Source: Allodiplogaster sudhausi
Taxonomy: Eukaryota > Nematoda > Chromadorea > Rhabditida > Diplogasteridae
Reading direction: 5' to 3'
NCBI GenBank assembly: GCA_945643635.1
Contig: CALZFC010000067.1
Coordinates: 876,001 to 940,000 of the forward strand
Length of the DNA: 64,000 nt
Position numbers and translations under genes: made by a program. The notes beneath the pieces were generated by a model, which worked only from the letters and a program-made list of their open reading frames with translations, made no database searches and was not told the origin of the DNA. Positions 25,482 to 37,550 of the stretch are shown here, one piece after another; the stretch's first letter is position 1; the number at the start of each line of letters is the position of its first letter.

Positions 25482-26669
25482 TGTATTATATCTTCAGTCA
25501 GAATGCGAAACCGCCGATACCTCTGGAGGGAATACATAAATTTTTACTTTATCCATACACTTGCTCTCGAAGGCAGCAGAGTTAAAAGTTTTTCTGAATT
25601 ATTTATATCTACAGTCGGAATTTGAAACCACGGGGGTAATGATAAATAGTATATTTTCTCCACATAAAAAGCCATGTGCGATCTTTAAAAAATATTTAAA
25701 AGTTTAAAGGAGCTAAAAACTGACTCTCTATCTCTCTCTACCTCTCTCTCTCCATCTCGGTCTCCTCACTCTTTCCCTCTCTCCGCAATTCTCGATTCTC
25801 TCTTTCTCACTCTCCCTCTTTCTTCTAACTCTTTTTTTCAATCAGGCTTGATTAAACCCGGTAGAATGTTTCAGCCAAACTCTTCGTGATCGGACGAATT
25901 TGCGAACGAGAGGGTCCATATTTGCATTGCGCACTGCTGCAATTTCCCGCAAATTTTGACAAAAAAAACTGCAGCCTGAAAACTTGAGGTGGATTAAAAG
26001 GCGAGCAGTAAACAATTGATTTGAAATTAGGACCGAAAACATTATATTTTTTATAATAAAGACGAAACGTTGTTGCCTTGTTTCGCATGCAAATCTTATT
26101 AGGAAAAATGAGTTGAATTAGGCTCTTGCTTCCGCGAAACATAATAAGACTCGATTCTGAAATCCGTCTCGTGGATTGCGATGGCGCTGGTGGCGGATTC
26201 TTCCTGTGCTTTCGGCGGTCTAGCCGGTGAGTTCAGCATATGATGACCGGCGAGTCAACGGCGCAAAGGCAGTATTCGGGCCTTAAGTGATATTTATTGT
26301 ATGTATATGTATGTATGTATGTACATTCTCACATGTGAGAGCGAATCATCAAAAGCTACCGTGCATTGGCTCATGTGTATATACATGCATATTTTGCACT
26401 GAAAGAGATTGTCCAGCTCCTCGCTAGATACATGTGTATTTGCTCGATTAAATGTTATTTCTATAAGGGGTAAAATTATCTGCTGCATTCTCTCTCTCTC
26501 TCTCTCTCTTTCTCTGGAGCTCAAAGCTCTCTTTCATCTCGTTCCTCTCAAGTCTCAGAGGAGGATTCTATAAAGGAGATCATTAGGGAAAACTCCTACA
26601 ACGATCAGCTGATCGATGACTAAAAAGTACGGTGTAAGCAACCTACAGAAACAGTGTCACTGCCTCTTG

Positions 26670-27250
26670 CCTCGTTAGGCTAATTAGGCTCGAGTAGAAA
26701 TTCAAAGCCTAAATAGGAGCTTCTTGTAATTGGGATCGAAATCCTTATAATGAAACCCAACAAATCGAATTAAAATAATTAGGATAAATTCCGAAATCCA
26801 TCTTGTGGAGCGCGATGGCAGTGGCAGAGGACCTTCTTGTGCTATAGTCGATAGCCTCCTGTCGAGCCGGCGACCTTCGAGCATTCCGAGGACCGACGAG
26901 GCACCGATTGCAAGGGCAGCATTCGACATCCGAGTCGCGTGATGCCCCGTTGGAATCCGGCTGGCTAGAAGAGTTGGGGGGGGGGCGATGGGCTGGGCTC
27001 AAACCAAGAGAGAGAAAGAGAGAGAGAGAGAGGAAGAGAGAGAGGGAGAGAGAGGGAGAGAGAGAAGAGAGAGAGCGAGAGAGAAGAGAGAGAGGGATTG
27101 AGAGCGAGAGAGAGAGTGAGAGAAGAGAGAGAGCGAGAGAGAAGAGAGAGAGGGATTGAGAGCGAGAGAGAGAGAAGAGCCAGAGAGCAAGAGACACAGA
27201 AGAGAAGAGAGAGAGAGCGAGAGACAGAGAAGAAAGAGAGATAGAGAGAG

Positions 27251-27285
<35 letters not shown>

Positions 27286-27960
27286 ATAGAGCAGCGTCGT
27301 CTGCGCGCTGGCCAAGCTGGGCCGGCTGTCGCGGTTGTTGCCTTGAGGACCAGGAAGATTAGGGCGGTCAAGCACACGGGTTCCACATCGGCCTGTGTTG
27401 CCGGGCTGGCAAGGGAGTTCAGAATTTATTTAGGCTAGGAAAAAAAAAACAGAAAAAAAAATTTGTTCTCATGATTTAAATACTCTTCGTTTCAACTAAT
27501 CGCCGTCTTTATTCGAGCACATTTGACACTTTAATAGTATTTTTAAGTCTTCGTTAAAAAAAAGCCACCTGCACGCACTTGTTTACACATGAAATACTTA
27601 TCTTATTCTCGTTACAATGACGATCCGATAGCAAAAGAGATCTTTCAAGTTTCCTCGATTTATGTACTAAGTTTAAACAAGCTGAGCATGATTGAGCAGA
27701 GGAAAACGTTTGGTGGAGTATTTATATCTTCAGTATGACTTCTAAACCGCCGATACATGTGGGAGGGCGATGAAAAATGGTTTATTTCCTTAGCCCAAAA
27801 TACACTAAATGCATGACTTTAAAAATTGATTAAATGAGCCAAAGACTCAATCTTTTTTTGTCTCTTATTAATGTCGAGCCGCAAGAATCATGGCATTCTA
27901 CCGTCGTGAGCCTTGGAGTGTCGTCGGCATTTATAGCCATGTGATAATTTATCATTCTCC
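26670..27960. repeat. Segmental duplication, left copy (partner 29840-30960)
   Basis: Some 1.1-1.3 kb repeats in direct orientation about 3.1 kb away. The order is conserved: AATTGGGATCGAAATCCTTA, GGCAGAGGACCTTCTTGTGC, a GC-rich block, a (GA)n tract (27003-27285), GACCAGGAAGATTAGGGCGG, module B and module A. A third, inverted and more diverged relative of the GC-rich block is at 37330-37500. The minus strand downstream of the GA tract reads LPGPQGNN and GQPGNT, collagen-like. Confidence 0.85.
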
Positions 27961-29839
27961 CCTCAGCACACAAACCACGCTTGGCCATCGTCAACTACGC
28001 TGAATCAGCTCTGCTCCCGGAGAAAGCGGGCATAGCTGGCAGGCACCTGTGGTAAGTTCTTTATCTAGAGAGAGAGAGGTAAAGAAAGAGAGTGAGATAA
28101 AGAGAGAGACAGAGAGAGAGAGAGGAAGCGAGTTGCACAAATAAAGATAATTCATGCATTTTATTTCTCATTGTTACTAAATGAGTAACGGCGAAATTAG
28201 AAAAAAAAAGTAAAACTTGTTTCGATGACAATAATTCCCGTTTTGAAATATCATTCACTTTACAAAGCAAAGTTAATTTCCTGAGGATAACTCATTCAAC
28301 CTTTCAAACTATTTGTTCGCTCATCGAGTAAATGGGTTAACGGAATGTCGCGCGGGTTTTTACATGGAAATAAAAGGATAGAATTTTTTTTCTATAAAAT
28401 TCACATGGAATCTTTTTCTCATTTGGAAGTGAAAAGATTGAATTTTTGGCTTCTTTAAACTATTTCAATCTTTTTTTTAAGTCATTCATGCCCAGTTTTG
28501 GTGTGCAGAAAATATTTAATTTCTCAGTTTCCTCCCCGACGTATCGGTAGTTTCGATTCCTGACGCAAGATATAAATAATGCACTAACAATAAACCTTTT
28601 TACCCTGATAGAATCAGCATCTCCATTTCAAACCTTGAAAGTTTGAAAGCTGTCGAATTTGCCATGAAAGATGCATTCGAGAGGGTTTAAAAAATACAAA
28701 AATTTTTAAAGCAGCAATTTACGGCAGATTCCGGCGGAAAAATTACGGTCTAAACATTTTCCCAAAAAAAGAAACCGAATTGAAATGCGACCAGTAAACG
28801 AGAGGTCACAGATCATATACAAATTCTGAGTGTCAGATATTTCTAGGAATCTCTGTTTTTTTTTTTCAAATTATTAATAGTTTCAATACGACACACGGCC
28901 CACACCTGGAGCCGTCTTGTGAAATGTGATGGCGGTTGCTCGTTTGCACTAAAAACCGCATTAATCGCTTATAAAATATTCCTTATTATAAAAATATTCC
29001 TAATCTTCGTCGACCACTTGGACGAAATCGTCGTAGTGCCCATCGAAAATGTGATAAATCCCATGTAATCCAATATATCACTGGCCTGATAAGCGAAAAT
29101 TAAGGTATATAGAAAAATGTACCAAATTTATAGAGTCCCTTTAAATCAGAGTAAAGAGGTTTGATGGATTATTTATACTTTGAGTCAGCATTCGAAACCG
29201 CCAATACATGGGAGAAGGAAATGAGAAATGGAATATGTTCTCCACACAAAAGATTAGGTATTTATGACTTAAAAATACTTTATTTTGAATTTTAAAGGAG
29301 CGAAAAACAATAATCTTATTTCCATATGAAAATTTCACGTGGCATTTCTTCTCGTCTCTCACTTTCTCTCCCTCTTTCTATTCCATTCGCAGTTCTCTCC
29401 ATCTTTCTCCCTCTCTCTATCTCTCTCTCTGTCATTCTCGTTTTTCTCTGTCTCCCTCTCTCAAAAAAGAGAGAGAATAAAAATGAGAGCAGTGAACGAG
29501 GTGCCAGAGCCGCTTGCAGAATATCTGCTACTTTCTCTCTCTCTCTCTCATGGACTCTCAATCTCTCTTTCGTCTCGTTCCTCTCAATGCTCAGATGGTT
29601 TTGGAATGCCTTAGGATACATATATGGAACTTCTCATGCCAGCTTTTGATAGTGTTCACGAAGATTCTGCGAATTGCTTTCCGTATAGAAGTGTGCCTCA
29701 CAAACAGACGCTTTATATATTATAAGTATCTCTTGTTACTTATAATATACAATTCTCATTGTCAGATATCTGCGTGAATCTTCGTTTATCTGCATTCATT
29801 GAGAGTCGAAATACGTTGACACTTACACTGGTATTTAAG

Positions 29840-30319
29840 CATTAGGTTAATTAGACTGGAGTAGAAACTCAAAGCTTCTCGTCATTGGGATCGAAATCCT
29901 TATAGTGAGACCAAACAAATCGTATTAAAATAGTTAGGAGACATTCCGAAATACATCTTCAGGAGTGCGATTGCAGTGGCAGAGGACCTTCTTGTGCTGA
30001 TGGCGACAGCCGACTGGCGAGCCGGCGACCTTCGAGCATCCGAGGACCGGTGAGGCACCGGCGCAAGGGCACAGTATTCGGCATCCGACTCGCGTTCTCG
30101 GGCGCATCTCCGGGGGCCGGCCAGGTGATGCCATTGGAACCCGGCTGGAAAGAAGAGTTCGGGGGGTGCTCAAACCAGGAGAGAGAAAGAGAAATAGAGA
30201 TTGAGAGCGAGAAAGAGAAGAGAGAGAGAGAGACAAGGGAGAGAGAGACAAGAGAAAGAGAGACAAGAGAGAGAGAAGAGAGAGAGAGACAAGAGAGAGA
30301 GGAGAGAAGAGAGAGAGAG

Positions 30320-30360
<41 letters not shown>

Positions 30361-30960
30361 CAGCGTCGTCTACGCGCTGGCCAGGCTGGGCCGGGCTGTC
30401 GCGGTTGTTGCCTTGAGGACCAGGAAGATTAGGGCGGCCAAGCACACTAGTTCCACATCGGTGCGTGTTCCCGGGCTGGCCAGGGAGTTCAGAATTTATT
30501 TAGGAAAAAAAGGTTATTTCTCATGATTTTCGCGAATGTTAAATACTCTTCGTTTTAACTAATCGCCGTCTTTATTCGAGCACATTTGACACTTTAATAG
30601 TACTTTTACTTCTTCGTTAAAAAAAACCACCTGCACGCACTTGTTTATAGATGAAATGCTCATCTTATTCTACTAACAATGACTATCCGATAGAAAAAGA
30701 GATCTTTAAAGTTTCCTCGATTTATATACCTAATTTAAACTAGCTGAGCATGATCAAGCAGGGGAAAACGTTTGGTGGAGTATTTACATCTTCACTCTGA
30801 CATCGAAACCGCCGAAACATGTGGGAGGACGATGAAAAATGGTTTATTTTCTTTAAACAAAATGCATAACTTTAAAAAAAAAGATTAAATGAGCCAAAAA
30901 CTCAATCTTTTTTGTTTCTTACAAACGTCGACGGCGAGCCCCAAGAATTATGACATTCTA
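29840..30960. repeat. Segmental duplication, right copy (partner 26670-27960)
   Basis: Matches 26670-27960 through the same landmarks, with the GA tract at 30178-30357 shorter than in the left copy. The minus strand reads GQPGNTHRCGT, then GRPNLPGPQGNN and PAQPGQRVDD: Gly-X-Y-like spacing with breaks. The upstream block reads CPCAGASPVLGCSKVAG in one minus frame, echoed in the plus frame near 37370. Confidence 0.85.
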
Positions 30961-31760
30961 CATAGAGTCGTGCGCCTTGTTTGTAGTCACAGATCGATAG
31001 AATCTTAAGAATATATTTTGCTTTGCTAACTCCAAAATGTTGGGACCTACTATTCTCTTATTAGCCGAGTTAAAAGTTTTGTTGTATTATTTATTCTTCA
31101 GTCGGAGTTCGAAACCACCGGTATACATTGGGGAATAATGAGAAATTGTATATTTTCCCCACATAAAAGCCATGTGCGATCTTTAAGTGAAATATCGAAA
31201 TTGTTTAAAGGAGCTAAAGCTAACTCATTATCGAATTTGGGTCTTTTTTCTCATTGTCAGACACAGCGGCGAGATCTGTAATTTTGCCTCCTTTAAATTA
31301 TGTCAATTTTTTAAAGTGACCTAGTTTTCGTGTGGAGAAATTATTACAGTTCTCATTACCCTCCCCATGTATCGGCGGATTCGATTCTGACTCTAGGTAT
31401 AAATAATCCACCAAACCTCTTTACCCTGATTGATGTGTTCTCAAATACTTCACCAAACATTTTAAGCCGGCTGGATGAAACAACTAGTACTCTTAATTTG
31501 ATATAGATCACTCGATGCACTTTGAAGAAATTTTTTTCTAGCATATCGTGCGTTCTACGCCTCGTTATCAGAACCATTTTATAATCGACAGACATCGTGG
31601 GCCGTAAATTGGCCGTCGATAAGTTCAGCCCCATATCTTCGTTGGCCTCATGGAGGAAATCGCTGTGGTGCCCATCCACCACTTGCATTCGAATAAAGAG
31701 ATTGATTTATTTTTTATTTACTTTCCTTTCTCCAACACTTACGCAAAACAAATGTTTATT

Positions 31761-31761
<1 letters not shown>

Positions 31762-31830
<69 letters not shown>
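31762..31830. repeat. (CT)n microsatellite
   Basis: Nearly perfect CT run of about 65 bp inside the repeat field. Other such runs in the field are at 13967-14040 (GA), 24538-24610, 39600-39660 and 40145-40310. Confidence 0.9.
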
Positions 31831-32384
31831 TTTGTCTCCATCGCTCTCCTAATATTTCTCTCAATTTTCTGTTTCTCTCAAAGGCAGCCTTTCTCTGGAC
31901 CCTGTTCTCGTTATTGGAGTTTTCAATTCACGTTACTGTACTTCAAACTTCATGAAAGTGATGGATGTATGCTCTTACACTTTTCCACTTAGATGTTTGC
32001 TCTTTCATTGTGTATATTTACACATGTTTATATGTTATTTCGGAGAAGCGTCAAGTAAATTAGTAATTTTCTGTTCGAATGGCATATAGATATATGCACA
32101 AATGTAGCTGGAAAAGTGAAAATTGAATATTAAAGCACGCATCAAAAAAAAGAAAGAGAAACACTTCCTTTAGATAATTACAACGCAACTCTTCCACGGC
32201 GTTTGCTCCTAACTCTGATGATAAGCTAAAGTATCCTCTCCAAGAGCAGGATGAAATAGTTTCGGGAAGTAATTATATCTTCAGTTAGAAACCGAAACCG
32301 CCGATTCATGAGTGAGGGCAATGAGAAGTATATTTTCTATTCGCAAAAAAGCTATTTATGCCCTTACAGGAGTCAATCTTTTTT

Positions 32385-33035
32385 TACCTGACACAAGGGC
32401 GAGAGAGCATCTATGATTTAGATAGTCGCAACTACAATGGTCACGAAAAAAAAATGCAAATAAACGTTAGAGTGGGCTGTCGTAAGAGGTCTTAATGAGC
32501 TTAACGTTTTCTCCTTAAACTATAGCCTTATGTCCCAGATCTTATGGCCTTAACTAGAATCGATTCAATGATGAAAAAGGGAAAAGCCATGTTATTGCTG
32601 TGATCCTTTGCTCGCCGTTGGCAACTATATAGCCATAAGAGAATTTGCCATCAGTAGTGATAAATTCGCCATCCACGCCCATATTGCGTTTTTTCCGCTT
32701 CATTATCAGTTCCGTTTTATATCGTTCTGGATCTAATCGACGGACATCGTTAGCCGTAAATTGGCGAAACATGGATGCAAGTAACTCTAGTACAAGTCAA
32801 AAATCTTCCAGAAAATGTGCACTCTCGATAAATTCAAGGTTTGTGACCTTCAATTGTGAAAAAAAAATCGATAATTTAAAAAAAAAAGGAAGGAGATTTG
32901 GTAATGAAGAAAGTGAGACTGGCCAGTACAAAATGTAGAGCGAGAGAATTTATTTCGGAAATTTCGCAATAATGAAATAAATTACTTTATAATTTAAATA
33001 TTTGTAGGTAATGGCAAGTAGTCTCTTTTTTGTAA
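32385..33035. repeat. 640-bp duplication, copy 1 (partner 36285-36915)
   Basis: Starts with module C and runs through the D-type block (TCGCCATCCACGCCCATATT) and module H to GGCAAGTAGTCTCTTTTTTG, then diverges abruptly. Most stretches are identical to 36285-36915. This is the youngest duplication in the field by eye. Confidence 0.88.
32554..32787 (-). other. Intact open frame within a repeat copy
   Basis: The minus strand is open for 72 codons from ATG 32772 and a little upstream: MFRQFTANDVRRLDPERYK, then ELIMKRKKRNMGVDGEF, then DGKFSYGYIVANGEQRITA. Composition is ordinary protein, unlike the microsatellite frames. The partner at about 36530-36660 has one T fewer in a T-run and a stop after DVRR, so its frame breaks. 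Related broken versions occur at 20680-20790 and 31560-31690. I do not recognise the family. It may be an exon of the gene family from which the field arose, or chance. Confidence 0.35.
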
Positions 33036-33134
33036 TCTTTTTTGTAATATTATTCATAACATTCTTTGTCAGATATATAAAGGCTCTGACTACCAGTGGA
33101 CTTATATATTTTGCTATTATAATTTACTTACTTT

Positions 33135-33144
33135 TTCATTTTAG
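33135..33144 (+). promoter_or_regulatory. Acceptor-like site directly before an ATG (possible SL trans-splice site)
   Basis: TTTTCATTTTAG ends exactly at the ATG at 33145, and CTTTCATTATAG ends exactly at the ATG at 33317. Nematode genes often have a trans-splice acceptor directly before the start codon. Either could instead be an ordinary cis acceptor. Confidence 0.4.
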
Positions 33145-33792
33145 ATGTCGCTGAACACCGCGTTGAAGAAGGAGATGATCGACAAGGCTAGAATTTTTTA
33201 TTTAAATAAATTATAGAGAGATATGAATAGTTGTGTTATATTTTGTTAGAGATAGAGAAATATATTTCTGTTATTAAAATTTCAGTGAGAAAATATTACC
33301 TAGTCTTTCATTATAGATGACGCAGACTGTTGAAGATGAGTTGAAGAAGGATATGAAGAGAAAAGGTAGCGAATCAAGTGGTTTCAAGGTTAGATATTAT
33401 ATTTGCAACAATATTTTTTATAACTTTACATTTTTAAGATTCCAAAGAAGCTTCTCAAGGAAGATGAGATCAAAAAAGAGGAATTGTGGATTCGTCCTGA
33501 TTGCTCGTGACATGGGAAACCTTGCCGTCGTCTCCGTCAGACTGTCAAGGTCATATTTTAATTTACTCTAATTTTAATATTATTTTATTTTAAGGAGCCA
33601 CTGGGCAAGGCTTTCTGGAAATGTTCTCAGTTGAGCAAGCCTTGCGATTCCTTCTTCAAAGATTGCCAGAATCACGATCTTTCTCTTTATTACCCCGTGA
33701 TTTGTTGTGCTAACCCAGATCAGAAGAAGAATGATGTGAATGGAAGGAATTTGATGTCATGTGGTAATTGCTCTTTTTATGAGATGTTATAG
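33145..33792 (+). pseudogene. GRF-type zinc-finger protein with an in-frame TGA
   Basis: Exons 33317-33388, 33439-33549 and 33595-33792 (TAG) are separated by 50- and 45-nt introns, all phase 0. A possible first exon is 33145-33186 (MSLNTALKKEMIDK). The protein reads MTQTVEDELKKDMKRKG, then KKLLKEDEIKKEELWIRPDC, then a zinc-finger core with C, HGKPCRRLRQTVK, GKAFWKC, KPCDSFFKDC. That matches the GRF zinc finger (CxxHG...TV...G+xFxxC...CxFF), a single-strand nucleic-acid-binding module in topoisomerase III, NEIL3 and many small nematode proteins. A TGA at 33508-33510 lies between the first Cys and the His-Gly. A CGA codon there would read through, so one C-to-T change explains it. After the finger come further Cys pairs (VICCANPDQ, MSCGNCSFYE). 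A recent pseudogene is most likely. Excision of 33508-33541 as a 34-nt intron would remove essential residues. Confidence 0.72.
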
Positions 33793-34227
33793 AACCTCCG
33801 TCTTCATATTTAGCACAAATATTTAGTTTTTACTTTCCTAATGTCAAATAATCATTTGAAATAGTTCAATAATTACCTGTGTATATGTGGACATCATTAT
33901 TACTATAGGCTTGTGTTAATTACACAACTGTGTACAATATAATCTTTTATAATATTCGTGTTAATGTCCATGACTCACTGAAATAAATATATTTTTAATG
34001 TTTGAGAGTTACATGACGATGCAAAAATGATTGAAAATGTTGAAAGGTGTGTACACTTATACATTCCACAACGAGCATACATAAAGTTATGAAGCATCTT
34101 GACAAGAAGACAATGTAGTGTGTTGGTACTGTCTTTGTTGGGTGATCCATAAGGTCCCCGTATAGTTCTCTCAATCAAGTTCGAGTTCTCTCAATCAAGG
34201 ACTTTTGTGTTCTTTGATTCATGAAAT

Positions 34228-34510
34228 GGGTGGAGCTTGGGATACGTAAGTGAGAGATGATAGAGAAAGAGAGAAATGGGCGTGGCTTAGAGATCCGGAA
34301 GAGTGATTCATTCTTAAGTCTGTCTCCTTGAAGTGTGGTTGCTTTGTTTGAGAGAGATATAGATTTAGAGAGTGACGTCATTTAGTTACATGTATGTATG
34401 TGAGTCATTGTGATTACGAAATGTGGGCGGAGCTTAATTACGTTACGTTGCGTTACGTTACGTTACGTTACGTTATGGGCGGGGCCTATTTACGTTAGGG
34501 GCGGGGCTTG
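34228..34510 (+). repeat. Five GGGCGGRGCTT elements and a (GTTAC)n run
   Basis: GGG(C/T)G(G/T)(A/G)GC(T/C)T occurs at 34228, 34278, 34424, 34477 and 34498, all on the plus strand. A run of about seven TTACG units (34438-34475) lies between the third and fourth. The density is far above chance in such AT-rich DNA. They resemble GC boxes bound by Sp1/KLF-type factors. Confidence 0.65.
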
Positions 34511-36284
34511 TACGGAACACAAACTATAATCACAAACTACAATGATCACAACACAAGGCACAAAGATCATATTCTGGTCACCATCCCCCCCACTATCATC
34601 ATTAAATAAATATCGAAATTCTTTTAAGAAGCTAAAAACTCATTATTGAATTTGGGCATTTTTTCTCAGACACAACGGCGCGATCTGTGATTTAGAGAGT
34701 CGCGACTACAACAGGAAAAAAACAAATAAATTTTAACGTTGGCCGTCTTAAGAAGTCTGTTTACTCTTAATGTTATATCCTTAAGCCAAAGGCTTATGCC
34801 GTAAACTTTATGTGGGGACTTATTATTATTTTTACTCACTTTTCTTAAAATTATTTTTAAAAAAAAGGAGTGCCAAATATATTTATAAAAGCGGAGACCT
34901 TTGTTGGCAGTCACCCGCTCGTGTCGCGGGAAATCGTCCTGAAAATGTCAATCATCGAGGAATTCAAGGTGTGTGACTTTCAATTGTAAAAGATTTCGGT
35001 AATTTAAAAAAAAGTTAGACGAGCCAGTGCAAAATGAGAACCGAGAGAATTATTGCAAAATGTATTTTTTTTAAATTAATTTTGCAATAAAAAAGCAAAT
35101 TCCTTATCCGTGTGTATAAATTTCGCTAAAACTAGTATTTTTTTAAATAGCCAGACCAAGATGACACGAAGGAAGGTTAGATGGTTTGGTGGTGTATTTA
35201 TATCTTCAGTCCGATATCGAAACCGCCTGCACACAGAGAAGAATGTTCGTCTGAGCAGGAAACACGACCCACAAACTAGAAAGTAAATCGGCTTTAGCAG
35301 CAATTATTATCGTTTTCCCTATAAAACAGTTTAAATTGGAGGTAAAACGTGAGAACAAACCATCCTACCTTATGCCGTAAACCTAATAACGTTAACTTAA
35401 AATGTTCAATAGTGAAAAAGAAGAGCCACTATACCGCCGTGATCGTTGGCTCGCCGTCGACATTTATTCTAAGATAATTTATCATCGGCAAATGATAAGT
35501 TTGCAATTCACACTCCAATACGCGCTCGATCATACTCAAATTTATTTATTTATTTATTTATTCAAAATACATCGCCGGTGCTCCCGGACAAACCGGGCGT
35601 GGCTGGCCGGGATAAGCCCTGACGAATCTTTCGTCGGCCACTTCGACGAAATCGCCGGTTCCCATCGATCGCCCATTTCCATATGACATTCAATCAGTAG
35701 TACACTATAGCGATTACCGTATTTTATGATTTGGTTTCGTTAAAAAAGCATATCTAAAAAATATAAGTCACCCGTGTCTCGCAAAATCTTAGAGAAAATC
35801 TCGAGAGATTCAAGGTTAGTGTCTTTCAATCTTTAAAAAAATGGTAATTAAGAATGTGAGACGAGCTCGTTTTTCCTTCTTTGTTTTAACTAAGAGTGTA
35901 AGAGCTTGTGATTAACGGACTCTATTCGATGAGTAATACATTTATGTCTCTGTTCAAAAATAAACCCGCCTGTACGCATTCCAGCTTATAGATGAAATGA
36001 GATAATTTTTTTTAAATTTGGATTAGCTTATCTTATCTCCAAACAGTGAAGATACGCAAAAATAAAGATTTCTTTAAAGTTCATCGAGTTACCAAATATG
36101 AAATAGTTATCGCAAATCTTAATGATAACAGGATTAAATGGCTTGGTGAGGTATTTACATATATCTTCTGTCAGAAATCGAAACCGCCGGATACATGAGA
36201 AATGGTGCATTTTCTCCATAAAAAAACTATGAGTTTATGAAATAAAAAAGAAAGGAGACAAAAACTCAAGATTTTTTGCGTGGC

Positions 36285-36915
36285 GCAAGGGCGAGAGAGC
36301 ATATATGATTTAAAGAGTCGCAACTACAATGGTCTCGAAACAAAATGCAAATAAACATTAACGTGGGCTGCGGTAAGAGGTGTTTACTTTTTTATCTCCT
36401 TGTGTGCAAGACATATGTCCTAGATTTTATGGCCTTAACTTGAATGGATTCAATGACAAAGAAAAAAAGGCCATATTATTGCTGTGATCCTTTGCTCGCC
36501 GTTGGCAACTATATAGCCATAAGAGAATTTGCCATCAGTAGTGATAAATTCGCCATCCACGCCCATATTGCGTTTTTCCGCTTCATTATCAGTTCCGTTT
36601 TATATCGTTCGAGATCTCATCGACGGACATCATGGGCCATAAATTGGCGAAACGTGGATGCCCTTAACTCTCGTCAAGTCAAAAATCTCCCAGAAAATGT
36701 GCACTCTCGATAAATTCAAGGTTTGTGACCTTCAATTGTGAAAAAAATCGATAATTTAAAAAAAAGGAAGGAGATTTGGTAATGAGGAAAGTGAGACTGG
36801 CCAGTACAAAATGTAGAGCGAGAGAATTTATTTCGGAAATTTCGCAATAATGAAATAAGTGACTTTATAATTTAAATATTTGTAGGTAATGGCAAGTAGT
36901 CTCTTTTTTGTAATC
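36285..36915. repeat. 640-bp duplication, copy 2 (partner 32385-33035)
   Basis: Same sequence as 32385-33035 with scattered substitutions and small T-run length changes. After TCTCTTTTTTGTAATC it joins a different cassette. The plus strand is open for 89 codons from 36444, but that frame is not preserved in the partner. Confidence 0.88.
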
Positions 36916-37204
36916 GGCTCGGCCAAAAATTGTAGGTAAAACTAAAGAGCCCTATGCGTTCTGTAGTTCTTTTATCTCTTGATTCAAAAGTAAAATCGCC
37001 TGTACGTTTGGGAAGTTTAGATGATGAAAGACGGTAAATATGAATATTTTATTTAAAACGTGCTTTTCTAATCTCCTAAAATGACGATATGCTAAAGATA
37101 AAAAAGCTTTCTTTTAAGTGCATTGAGTTATGTATGTACTAAAATTAAGAAAACAGCAACATCTATATTAGCAGGGTAAAAAGGTTAGGTGGATTATTTA
37201 CACC

Positions 37205-37550
37205 TTGAGTCAAAAATCAAAACCGCCGATACATGGTGCTGTTTCTTTGTGCCAGCCCGATCCCTTTAGCCTTCCTGTCTTTTCTGGTAGCCCGGAGCCC
37301 CAGAGGAATTCCCGGGCGGATAAACTTGCGAGACGAGCTTTACTGGGAAGCCCTGAATACTGTCCTTGCGTCGGAGCCTCGCCGGTTCTCGGATGCTCAG
37401 AGGTCGCCAGCTAGACTGGCGGCGTCAATCGTTGCAAGCACATGAAGACTCCTCCACCAGCTCGATCGCACTCTACGAGACGGATTTCAGAATCGAGCCT
37501 AATTATGTTTCGCCGACTCTAGAGCCTAATTCATTTCATTTTTCCTAATA
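37205..37550 (+). repeat. Inverted relative of the 26.7/29.9 kb GC-rich block
   Basis: The plus strand here matches the minus strand of 26760-26990 and 29950-30140: TTGCGTCGGAGCCTCGCCGG, GGTTCTCGGATGCTCAGAGG, then GATCGCACTCTACGAGACGG. Plus frames are open for 60-70 codons but differ from copy to copy. More distant relatives are at 26160-26280 and 39930-39995. The adjoining 37925-38000 (minus) reads QQPGQLGHRG, collagen-like. Confidence 0.6.

Noticed and set aside
34438..34475. Telomere-like repeat (GTTAC)n
   Set aside because: The nematode telomere unit is TTAGGC. This is a short pentamer run in the interior.
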